Shown: piece by piece, positions 20,692 to 30,802 of the stretch
How positions within the stretch are numbered: the stretch's first letter is position 1
Layout: every line of letters starts with the position of its first letter
Assembly: GCF_001642475.1 (NCBI RefSeq)
Contig: NW_019173937.1
Location: 1 to 64,000, forward strand
Origin: Fonsecaea monophora
Lineage: Eukaryota > Ascomycota > Eurotiomycetes > Chaetothyriales > Herpotrichiellaceae
Direction of reading: 5' to 3'
DNA length: 64,000 nucleotides
Position numbers and translations under genes: made by a program
Notes under the pieces: model-generated
Databases searched by the model: none
The model's input: the letters and a program-made list of their open reading frames with translations, nothing else
What the model was told of the DNA's origin: nothing

Positions 20692-23600
20692 TCAGAGTTC
20701 TGCATCGTTATCTTGGTGTTCGAGAAATTCATCCCACGAAGTCAGTGTACCCAGAGTCGGAAGTTCCATGGGGAACACGGAATCTATCGCGGGTCCCGGG
20801 GAGGCATCCGATTCGCCATTGAACTGGTCTCCAGGGTTCACTCTACTACCCATAGTCGAATGTTCTATCTCTTCCCGTGGTCCCGGGCCAATCGGAGGAT
20901 AGAGGAACATGTTGTGAATGCCAGGCCATGGATCCTCATCCAGAGTCCCTAGTTGGGGGAGCCGGAGAATTGGTGACCCGATTCTGGTTGCTTTGATCGC
21001 CGCCGATGCAGGCGTGAAGAAGTCTGGTCGAAGCTGCTCAGGCAAGTCATGACGTCCGACCCGTTCCCCGCGGGCGATACAAAAGTTCAAAGTCGTGGTG
21101 ACCTGCAGGTACAAAGCGCGGTGTTGCCTGAGGAACTCACACCAAGTGTCCTTAAACGACGAATTCGAGACCGCACTGATCGAATGATGGGCTTCTGGCA
21201 GCGAAGGGTCGGTTGTACTTTCATAGACGGGTGGTGCCGAGGGTATTGGAATTAGCACCTCAATATGATTGAAGACAGGATCGATCCCATCCCACTTGCT
21301 CTTGTATACTTTCATAGCAGTTTGAAGTGTCTGCAGACATTGATGTAGAGTCACTGATTCGGAGCTTTCGGTGTCGAGCTGGAAACCAACTTCAAGGACC
21401 TTGAGCGGGAGGGCCGTGTATGCAGGTCTGCCATATGCAAACAAATAGTTTAGTGAGAGCTGCGACTTGGCAAGCGGCGAGATCATACCACAGGAGAGGT
21501 AGTTGGACGGGGGTCGGCAGGGAAGGGAAATTGGAAGATATAAGACTGGTGAAGGGCTCGCCTTACCCTTGCATATCCAATTTGGTCTCCAAGCCGCGCG
21601 CGCACAGATCGCCGGTGGCTTCACAAATAGACATGATGCCCTCGTAGATTGTTTCTCGCGCCACACGGAGCCTAATCTCAATCAAGACGTTCGCGTACGA
21701 CGGATAAAAATGAGAAAGAAGAAATTCGGTGGAATAGAGAGCGATCTCGGCGGTGCTGTGGTTTTCCGGCGGTCAGCTAGGTGCGGTTCGTTGTCGAGTC
21801 AGGAATCTGGAGGAGGATGGACATGATGCGTACCGGAACGACATGCTCAGTAACCGGTCAAATAGTATCAGAGAAATGTGCAATGGAGTCTTCAACGACG
21901 ATTGCAGGCGGGCGGATTCTGACCATTCTCGTAGATCTTCCTTACACTGCTCTATCCGGAGGAGAGTCTCTGAGTAGTCACTGAACGAGGATATCTGCGG
22001 CACCACTGAGTCACCAGGCGGGTAAATGAGGGTCAGCAGCTTTGATAGGGCGATGGCAAGCTGAAGCTGGCGTAGAAAGAACCGCGCCAGATGTTTTTGC
22101 GTGGTTTGATCATACACCAATGACCCGTCGCGATCGCTCTCCAGGTCGGCGAGGGTCAACGCAGGCAGCCGCACTGGGTTGAACGTGTCCAAGGTGACAT
22201 GGAGTGGTCGCCTTGATCCTAATGAGATCAGTCGGTCCCGAATGATACAGCACCACCATAGCCTCGTCCAGAGATCCTGCCCTGCGGTGTTGTGGGTATT
22301 GCCGGGACTCGGTCGAGCTGCCGTGGCGTACCGCACGGCCGTCATGAGCCAGAAGCTGTTTCCTTTGGCCATATCGTTGTTGGAGCTAATGAGGGATAGG
22401 ATCAGAGCCCCCTGCGTAATGGTGATCGGGTCGTCTTCCCACCCCAAATCATAGAGGAGCTAACACCATCAGCAAAGGCGGGGGAAATTGTATTAGCTCT
22501 CTAGGGCGGACTCGGGACTTACATAAGCTCGGCGACACAGAGACTGGCGTGCAGCTTGATGGTCTCGAAATCCGCAGGCACTTAATGTGCCTAGAGGGAC
22601 AAACTGTTGACGAGCACGACGAGTCAGTTCGAATTTGTGCATTGTCCGTGGTCCGAGAAGGACCCCACAGGCATCTACAGGTCTTACCATTGAACTCGCC
22701 GCCAGCACGGCTTGGAACACAAACAAAGACGGAGGATTGGGGACGGTCTTGTCGCCATCGATGTCAATGAAGGCTTCGCAGAAGTCGCGCTCATGCAGAA
22801 CCGGTAACATGGGTTGAATGTATAAGAAGTACTCTCTCAAGAAGATGTCGAGCACGGGATTTGGTGGAACCTGAAAACAGCCGTTATCTTCCAAGAATCT
22901 TACGTCGGAGGGGCAAAGCCGATCCAGCATGGGGGACTGTGAGAAGAGCTTGTTAACCCTTGGTAACGACGGCAAGGACTCGTTCCAAGACTTTGGCAAC
23001 TCGATTGGCGCCGATGCAAGCAGAGACAAGTCGTTCGAAGCCGCGTGCGGCCGCTGGGATAGCTCTGGCACGAGATGCGTGGCGCGCGAGCGATCGGAGA
23101 GACGATGTTGGCACGCATGGATAGCCTGGACCACGTCCTTGAGTCCGGTGTCTCGAGAACATGAGAGGAAATCGAGCCCGCTATGCTGCGTGAACCAGTT
23201 GAATATTCTGTTGAAATTCGGACTGTGTTCTTCATCTGCCCGTGTCCCATCCAGGCCCGCGAGACTGTTGTCGAAAGAGTGGTCATAGACGCTGCCGGTG
23301 TATGCCGTCCCCGAGTCTCCTGCAGTGAAAGCCAACAAGCATTGAGGCCTTGGTGGAGACAATGGCATCTGCCGTTCGCTGGCCGATGGTTCATCGTCCG
23401 AGGTAGATGTACGAGCTTGTAATCCTGAGTCTTCGCTGAGCGGTTTGAGCCTGGAGCAGAGCCTGAGATTGACTGGTCAGGAAACGAAGCTCATCTTCTT
23501 TTAGTAGCTTTAGGGGCAGCGCCGACCTTTTGCGTGAGCTTTGTAGGACTTCACACGAGAAACCCTCGATGCGGCAATGGGAGCACGGCAGGCCGGTGTT

Positions 23601-23711
23601 AGCGACGTCGCAACGAATCTTCCGTTTCCGACACGACAAGCAAGCCCTGGCCGCCCTCTTCGGGACGCTGGATGCATCTACAATGCGAAACTTGCTTGGA
23701 GGCGGAGCCAT
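20692..23711 (-). CDS. Zn2Cys6 transcription factor, FarA/CTF1-like (fatty-acid/cutinase regulator family)
   Basis: Five exons: 23711-23527, 23450-22523, 22459-21834, 21755-21567 and 21427-20692. The product is 887 aa. The N-terminal binuclear zinc cluster is 'CLSCRKRKIRC', eight residues, then 'CSHCRIEGFSC' (Cx2Cx6Cx8Cx2Cx6C, about residues 24-53). The fungal TF domain lies in the middle ('VLDIFLREYFLYIQPMLPVL', 'RRAYLLYDLGWEDDPITITQ', 'WTRLWWCCIIRDRLISLGSR'). Cluster, linker and domain resemble Aspergillus FarA and Fusarium CTF1, which activate beta-oxidation and cutinase genes through CCTCGG. The first intron (76 nt, GTCGGC...CCAG) has a weak donor; a nearby acceptor is possible. It is divergent from the dienoyl-CoA isomerase gene and most likely the cluster-specific regulator. 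Confidence 0.85.
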
Positions 23712-24141
23712 AGTCGCCGTTCTGTGGCTTGTCGAGGGCCCATCGAGAAGGAACTCGACAGTCAGGTTGGGCTGGCGGGCCTAGACAAGGAGTGTCAGAG
23801 ATGGTGCCTGAGCCGTTGTGATCCGGTCTGGGGTTGAGAATATGTATTGTCGCGGAGTGACACTGCCCTCGCATGCCGTGACCAGTCCAAGTCAGTCCTT
23901 CTGGGGTGAAGCTTGGTGGTACCGAGGCAAAATCTCCACCGTCCTACAGTTCTAATTAGTAGCCCACACGCCTTGGGCAGGCCCTGCCTCCTAGCCCCCA
24001 ATAAGTGTCATCGCGGGCTCCTAGTGCAGATAGCTTCTGAGTATTCCTGGCTCACTACATCTATGTACTTATGTTCCTATATGAAGTCTTGTATTTTGGA
24101 TCCATTCTTCCTCCACCATAGTGACCCCGCGATACCTGACC
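23712..24141. promoter_or_regulatory. Divergent promoter of the regulator and the dienoyl-CoA isomerase, with CCGAGG
   Basis: CCGAGG at 23922-23927 lies midway, about 210 bp from each start. It could provide autoregulation of the factor and control of the isomerase gene. Confidence 0.45.
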
Positions 24142-25220
24142 ATGGCGGCTTCTACAACGTATCGACACTTTAAGGTCTCGGTGCCCCACGAATATGTCGC
24201 TCACGTTGAAATCAGCCGGGCTGACAAGGTGAATGCCTTACAGAAAGGTGAGTGACATGTGGGAAATACTCCCCCACGAACCTCCGGCCCTTCATCTCAT
24301 GGTTTTGTATCTCACAGCCAACTTCATTCCAATATAGCATGTGGTTAGAGCTTCGACAGGTCTTTGATGACCTCTCAGAGGATGCTTCCGTGCGGGCGGT
24401 TGTGCTGTCGGGCGCCGGGGATCGGGGCTTCTCTACAGGGCTCGACTTAGTTGCCGCCCAGTCTCCTGGCACCCTCTTCAATCCGCTCCCAGAAGACATT
24501 GCGGATGGTGCACGATACGCGGCACGGGTCCGAAAGTTCGCTGTCCGCGCGCAGGACTGCGTGACGAGCATTGAGCGGTGCGAGAAACGTACGTTGTTCC
24601 TCCTCCCCGCTGACAAGCCCGGGTGGCCCGGCTCATGCTAATCTGATCAGCCGTCATCTGCGTCCTGCATGGCATCACGAGGGGCTGGCCGTCGACATTG
24701 CTACGTGTGCCGACCTATGGCTGTGCACGTCCGACGCGACATTCAGCGTCAAAGAGGTCGATGCGGGACTGGCGGCCGACGTGAGCACCTTGACCCGGCT
24801 GCCCAAGATTGTCGGCTCATACGCTTGGGTCAAGGAGGTCTCGCTGACCGCCAGGGTCTTCGGGGCGGACGAGGCCCTCCGTGTGGGTTTCGTCAACAGC
24901 GTCTGGCCGACCAAGGCTGCCGCACTTCACGAAGCTCGCCGCATCGCGGTCGTCTTAGCAAGCAAGAGCCCGGTGGCTGTACAAGGGACCAAGAACTTCC
25001 TGGACTGGTGTCGTGACCACGACATTACCACCGGTAAGTAAACTGAACCCTATCCGGCCCCTAGCCCAAGCCTCAAGCCCGGGAAGCTCAATCTAAGACC
25101 GCGAGTGTAGGCTTGAGGTATACCGCCATGTGGAATGGCGGCGCCTTGAACACCAAAGATGTTCCCCATGCGATCGGAGCCATCCAGGGCAAATACAAAC
25201 CCAGATTTGAGAAATTGTGA
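24142..25220 (+). pseudogene. Delta3,5-delta2,4-dienoyl-CoA isomerase (ECH1/DCI1 type), frame-broken
   Basis: Exons: 24142-24228, 24318-24588, 24651-25033 and 25111-25220. The catalytic triad expected of rat ECH1-type isomerases is visible as Asp in 'GLAVDIATCAD' and Glu and Asp in 'SVKEVDAGLAAD'. Other matches are 'RAVVLSGAGDRGFSTGLDL', 'CVTSIERCEK', 'RLPKIVGSYAWVKEVSLTAR' and 'PVAVQGTKNF'. Exon 3 is one base short: 'VICVLHGIT' and 'GLAVDIA' are in different frames around 24674-24682. The first splice is also odd. The donor after VNALQK leaves the frame one base off at 'MWLEL', and only an upstream donor (24229) with the CACAG acceptor (24317) keeps it. The C-terminus is EKL. It is either a decaying gene or assembly errors. 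The family shifts double bonds so that odd-position unsaturated acyl-CoA can be oxidised. Confidence 0.75.
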
Positions 25221-26551
25221 CCGAGGCATATGTGTGTATATATATATTGTTCCGGGGCTCAGGTCGGCAACGAGAAGACACTCAGAGCTTTGACTCTTCT
25301 ATAGGCAAATCTGAGGGGTGCAGGCCCATGATCACCATGCTTTTGTCCCACATATTTGGGCTCCTGACTCTCGAGGATTCTGCTAAAACTCATCGTGCTT
25401 ATTGGCGTTTGACGACTTCAATCAATAGTGTAGAAATCGGGAGAAAGCCAGCCATAACCGTCACGTAGCTGGTTGTCCATGCCAATGACTTGGTTGGTAC
25501 CTTTGGGTCGCATCTCTTTTTGGCACTGGACCTCCTTTTTGACTGCCAAGCTTCCCAGCCATATAATTCTCATGCCTGTGCGGAGACGTTTACAGCAGCC
25601 GCTTGAGACAGAACGAGAAGCGACGGGTAGGTACGGCCTTCGAAGGTGAACAGGTTCAACAACTGCGGCCATGACCGATGAGGCTTGCTGCTCTCAAAAA
25701 GCCGTTGACCAATAGCTTTTCATTTGCCGGCCGAGAGGGCGGTCGAGGTTTCTCGAGAGCTCCGGGATTACTCAATTGGACACAGTACCGCGGCTGTGTA
25801 CAAAAAGATCCCACGACCGCGAATTTTTAGTGCCTTGGCACGCAGTGGAGAATATTCACCTTTAGCTCGAATCACATTTTACAAACAGAGCACCGCGGAG
25901 GACAATATAGTCTCCCTCGCCTTTAGATAGGACTCTCTTTTTCAACTTCGTCTTCAGAGCAGCCCTTACAGTAGATTTCCTCTACCATTGCGCCTTCGTG
26001 CCCACGGCGCTACGACTGTCTTTTGCCATTGGCCCTGTTCTCTGCCCGAACGTCTCACGCAAGACATGCGATACTTGACAGTCGTCTGCTTATCTATCGT
26101 ACCTTTCTGGATTGTATGCTTGTAGCGTCACTCGTGCTGTATTGGCCCCATACCACCCAGACACTTCCTAGTGAGACCGATCCACATGGAGGTAATGATT
26201 GAGCAGCGCTTGACTGTGTTTGCGACGATCACAGAAGATCCGTTCGTACTTGCACTGAGTGTCCGAGCATGGACAGAACTGCCCATCCCCCCATGGAATC
26301 ATTGTCAACACACATTCTGGTCTCCTAGAAAGAGAATTATCTCGCATAAATTTGCATTGGCATATTAAAAACATGACTCTCCTAATCGATCTTCAGGAAA
26401 TAGTGGCGACTCCCAATGTACCAACGGCCCTGCGTGCTTGTTTTATCCAATCCAGTGCCGACGGAGTTTTTCAATAGTCACTCGGCCCGTCAGTCGAGGT
26501 TGCGCGGATTCCGGATGCTAGCATGTCACACTACTCCCATCTCATGATCAA
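25221..26551. other. Intergenic, no gene seen
   Basis: Several short frames but no recognisable protein, repeat or RNA. It marks the right border of the metabolic cluster. Confidence 0.5.
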
Positions 26552-27487
26552 ATGTCGTCTCCGGAAACGGATGCCGCCGCCTCTGGCTCGAAGAGAATAA
26601 AGGTGGAAAACGCGGGGGACGATCAGGACGTCGTCGTCATGTCAGACCTACCTCCTGCTAACTCTACAGGCTCTGAGCCTGACCAGCAAGCCGGGAACTC
26701 CACCAAAGGAAATAGCCGTCGAGCCGTTTCAACTCTCCGGCTAGTGATCAGCGAAGCGGAGCATCGGACCCACCACCCAACAAGAATAGTGCCGAACCAG
26801 TGGATGACGACGCGGAGCCACAACTCTTGCAAGATGACTCTGGTGGTCTCGAATTATTCCCTGGCGCCCCCTGTGTCACCGTGGCCATGCGGTGCAAACG
26901 GCAGAATGATTCGTCACCGATGTACCTCAACCGTTACGGGCCTCGCCGGTGTTGCTGGTTTGTGCGGATCACGGACCTGAAAGGCTCAGTGGACGTTGAG
27001 AAGCTCCAGGATGTTGCTTACAATTACGAGCGCGTCTTGGACTATCCGAGGAGAAAGGGTGAGCCTCGCATAGGGGCTAGCAGCGTCCAAGGCATTATCA
27101 CCATTGTTTGGGATTGTCAAGGGTTCGAGGATGACCCGTTACAAGCTGCCGAACTCTTGAACCCCAAGAAAGTAAAACAGGCCGACACTTTAAGTACTCC
27201 AAAGACTCGCCAAGACTGGTTGAAACTGCCTGGACACAAACTGGAGAGGTATCGGGCAACTCACGTCGAAGTGAAATTCAATCAGACCATGGAAAATTGA
27301 TTTCCGGAAGAAGGTCCCATTAGCACTCGATGGGAATTTGGCTCTCTATACAAGGCACTATATCGCCGGAGCGGCCAAATATGAGACCGAGACCAAAGTG
27401 TACAACTCAGCTCTTACTCAAGCGCGTCGATTTCTCGAGTGGTATCGAAAACACCGCCCTGAAAGCTTCGACAAAACCGGAGTTTAG
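26552..27487 (+). pseudogene. Hypothetical fungal protein, broken by at least two frame changes
   Basis: Three successive frames read like one protein. The first is 26552 to about 26720, 'MSSPETDAAASGSKRIKVEN' with an acidic low-complexity start. The second runs from about 26730 to 27300 ('PASDQRSGASDPPPNKNSAE', 'VAYNYERVLDYPRRKGEPRI', 'LERYRATHVEVKFNQTMEN'). The third runs from about 27280 to the stop at 27485-27487 ('KIDFRKKVPLALDG', 'RHYIAGAAKYETETKVYN', 'RRFLEWYRKHRPESF'). No splice consensus joins them convincingly. I recognise no domain. The position between the cluster and LINE debris suggests a relic. Confidence 0.45.
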
Positions 27488-28084
27488 ATGAGGTCGGAAA
27501 GCCGGGAGCCCACCGTGCAGACATTCAAAAAGTCTGCCACTCCTGATCCGAAGACACAAGCCACAGCAGGAGAGACCTCTTACTCTGTCAGAGACTGCTT
27601 CTGCATGCGGAGGCGATCAGACCCAAGAAGGTAGCCCAGCTACACCACCCACAAAGCCTGGTCAAGGGCCAGGGTCAAACAAGCCCAGTCGGGATCTCGT
27701 AGAGAGATCGGCAAGAAATGCGTTCCGAATGAGCACGGGCAAGACAGAAGGGACGATGGACGAGGAAGACCAATTGACTGTTGACGTGTTCGTGTCACTG
27801 CACTTCAGAAGCACGGGTACGTGTAAACCGTAGCCACAGCAGGTACTCGTTGTCAACAAATGGAGCCTTGGGTGGAGCAACAAGGTAACTCGCGCTTTCT
27901 GCATTACGAGAAGGTAGTGGCTTCTCTCAACCACGGGATCTTCACTACGCACAAAGCTGGACCAAAAGCCTGAACACAAGGAGTACTAGCTGGATTCCAC
28001 AGCCACATCATCATACAGTTCCGGATCATGCTAATCTAATGAGTAAGGACATTTGCGATTTTCCTCCCGAGGCCACTGCCTGTG
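27488..28084. other. No gene recognised
   Basis: Degenerate sequence between the broken hypothetical gene and the LINE relic. It may be the 3' part of the LINE, but I could not match it. Confidence 0.35.
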
Positions 28085-29100
28085 TATGCGAGTCGGATCA
28101 GTATCTAGCTCGGCGGCGGGCACTGTCCAACCACTGGCTAGTCCGATTCCGATCTACTACGTCCGCTCTGGTCCCTCTCTCCGGCTCGCCATTACCACCG
28201 CAGCGCTAAGTTTCGAGTCCTTCTCTGAGGCGTCCGTGTAGAGGACCGCCTCTGAATGTTCGATTAATTCAGCCACTTTGTCCAGAGCTTGTGACCTATT
28301 CTAGGTCCATTGTGATCTCAATTAAGTCGGGCTAGTTCCAGGGTGGGAGGGGGGTTAGATCCATGGTCTCCAACGACTCAAGCTCCTTAACGTCGAACGT
28401 TTTGGTGGTTTCGGCGAGCAGGAATCTAGGCTGAGTTTCCTGTCGGTTCACCCGTTGTTTCATTCGGTCCATAACTCTAGCAAGTGGGTGCGTTTGAGGG
28501 ACAGAGCATAATCGCATCACTACCTCTTGTCCTCGCTGTTTGAGTCTCAGGCGTGTAGGGAGTATATTACATTCTACCTCCAGCACCTGGGTGGCAGCGG
28601 ACTTAAATGCCGAGATGATGATCCGGAGGAGGGCTGCTCTTTGGACGGTGTTGAAGACTCTGAGATGTCCTTTATCCTTGTTAGGGTTGTGCCACACTGT
28701 TGACGCATAATCCAGCTTGTGGGAAGACGCACGCCTGGTATATTTGCTTCATCTGGGCGGGGCGCAAGTGCCTTAGTCCGCCTATTTCAAGGGCCGTGGT
28801 GGTTGCTGCCTTTACCGCTCGTTGCACATGGTCTTTCCACCGTAGTTCATCGTCAAATACCACCCGGAGGAGTTTGGCTGTGCGGCCGGCGTGAATGACC
28901 TTGCCGTCCATGGTGATGTTTCCTTTCCCTCGTTCTCTTTTTGCGCCGCGTGAGGTGAATCAGCTCCGTCTTCTCCACGGTGAACGCTGATCCCGTTAGC
29001 CGTGCCCACTCTGTGATTCGAGGGATGTCCTCTTGTTGAATCTTTTGGAGGTTTTCTTCTGCTGATGCTCCTACTCTCCACCGGAAATAGTCATCAATAT
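28085..29100 (-). mobile_element. Tad1-type LINE (non-LTR retrotransposon) relic: RT C-terminus and RNase H
   Basis: On the minus strand, spread over several frames, are the thumb and post-RT region of a fungal LINE: 'AEENLQKIQQEDIPRITEWA', 'EKTELIHLTRRKK', 'LLRVVFDDELRWKDHVQRA', 'GGLRHLRPAQMKQIYQACV', 'HLRVFNTVQRAALLRI' and 'LEVECNILPTRLRLKQRG', followed by an RNase H start 'VLYTDASEKDSKLSAAVV' near 28190-28260. Frame breaks and stops show it is inactive. The 5' end (ORF1, endonuclease, RT core) is missing. Confidence 0.8.
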
Positions 29101-29600
29101 GAAGAGTCCTAATCTAAAATCAACTAGTTCTACTTAGGATTATAGCTAGCGTAACCCCTTTAGTATACTAAGTCTATTAGACCCAAAGACCGCGAAAGAA
29201 GTTCTACTCTTCTATTGAACTGGGGCGAGGCTCTTAGCTAGAGGCATCAACTCGTACGGTGGTGGGCATGGTGTTAGGGGTAACGACTATCGTACAGTAA
29301 CAATAAAGTAGCATCGAAGATCCTGATCAGATAGATTCCATTGCTTGATTGATTGATTGTCCTGTTGTTCTCTTGTTGAGGACTGATGAATACTGATCCA
29401 CTTGAGGGATCTCTGAGAAAAGAACTCTCGGACCTAGTGTCCGAGATCCAGCCAATCAGGAGGCAGAAGTGTCTGCCTGTACATTGTACAGGCAAATTCC
29501 ACTAATCACGTGCCAGCCTGTAGATTCTCCCATTACACTATACCGCTCTATATGTATATAGCGGTATAACTGTTGTTATGCCCTCGGTAAAACTGCTAAT
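29101..29600. mobile_element. LTR-element-like repeat remnant
   Basis: 29222-29279 matches the relic at 6822-6873. After a purine-rich stretch (ggtggtgggcatgg), TGTTAGGGG at about 29271 could be an LTR start. The following 300 bp is non-coding and holds a perfect inverted repeat gcctgtac/att/gtacaggc at 29475-29493 and an imperfect palindrome around 29542-29568. LTR identity and its end are inference. Confidence 0.4.
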
Positions 29601-29853
29601 TTTTTGGATATTTGCTCGCCACTGTATATACCTAGTACTTTTTGGGAGAAATTGAACCAATGCTTTTCTTGTCATTGAGCTCGTACAAGCTATATGTTAC
29701 GCCAATTCTGAAGCGAGTAAGGGAGAGTGGTACATTCGCCTCTTGCGAAAGACGAAATCAAGAAAAAGAAATATGCACAATATCCAACCGCGCTATGCAA
29801 ATGTCCCGGTCTCAAGTATCTATTAAGCCATCCGCGTCTCAACCTCCGACCTC

Positions 29854-30802
29854 TCAAGCCGCCCATTTGCTGCTGTAGGTGGCAGAAACGCTGTTGGTGC
29901 TATAGGTGCCGGTATAGCTTCCAGTGTAGCTGGTCGTCTTATAGGCGCTTGTGCTGGACGCCGCGGGTGGGCTAGGCGGGTTGCCAACGGGCTCGATCAA
30001 GACGAACAGACCCGAGAGGCAGACTGGTCCCACAGTGTCGCGCATAACAAGTGTGGTGTCGATAGATTGGATGATTCCGGGGAGGACGGTGCCAGGAGGT
30101 GGGCAGGGAAAGCTGGGGACGAGGGTGAGCAGTTTGCCTGGGATCACTTTCTGGACCCCGACATTTTGGATGTTTCCGAGGGTGTTGAACGTCACTATTG
30201 TTCACAACTTGTCAGAATTTTGTCATCGGAGGTCGTCAAGAGTCAACATGGGCGATATGCGTGATGACTCGCAAGGAGGAAGGAGTATACGTACAGCCAG
30301 AGCTCGGAAGTTCGTTCTGCAGTTGAGAGAAGTTCAAGCTACATTTTGGTTTAACCGTCAGTCATGTCCCATAGAATAGGTAGGCTAGATAGAGCTGATA
30401 ATGTGGGAGAAAGGAGAAGGCAAGAGGTTGAATATTCACGTACTTTCCGCCACCACTGAAGATGGTCTGGGAGAGATCACCATAGATCTGATCGGGGCTG
30501 GGAACTGCCAAGTTCAAGGAGCAGTTGGCACCGGCGGCGAAGTCGGGGATTGTGAATTGAGAAGCAGTGGCCAGATCGTAGGCGGTCTCGACGTAGAGAT
30601 CTTGTGACCTCAGGAAGGCTTGGTCTGCCTTGACTTGTGAGACCGTCTGAATGTCTTCGGCAAAGAGAACGAATTGGTCATCAGCAGGGATGAATGGGCA
30701 GTTTTTCGAGGCATAAGGCGGGTAGCTTCCCCCGGAGCCCCAGCTCCCCTTTGCAGCAGCGACGCTGGAGAAAACCGCGGTGGCAACGACTGAGGTCCTC
30801 AT
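29854..30802 (-). CDS. Small secreted protein, Ser/Thr-rich tail
   Basis: Three exons: 30802-30444, 30338-30295 and 30194-29854, with introns of 105 and 100 nt. The product is 247 aa. A signal peptide is visible (MRTSVVATAVFSSVAAAKG). The body has few cysteines ('SKNCPFIPADDQFVLFAED', 'GANCSLNLAVPSPDQIYGDL', 'PVCLSGLFVLIEPVGNPP'). The last about 40 residues are Ser/Thr/Tyr-rich, without a terminal hydrophobic GPI signal. Secretion or cell-wall location is likely. I do not recognise the family with certainty. It is the first intact gene to the right of the transposon debris. Confidence 0.75.

Noticed and set aside
24589..24650. Alternative splicing to repair the isomerase frame around exon 3
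   Set aside because: No AG acceptor between 24641 and 24690 gives the required phase, so the one-base defect is in the exon itself.
2920..25220. Interpretation as a secondary-metabolite biosynthetic cluster
   Set aside because: No polyketide synthase, NRPS, terpene cyclase or DMATS is present, and the only P450 lies 29 kb away among core genes.
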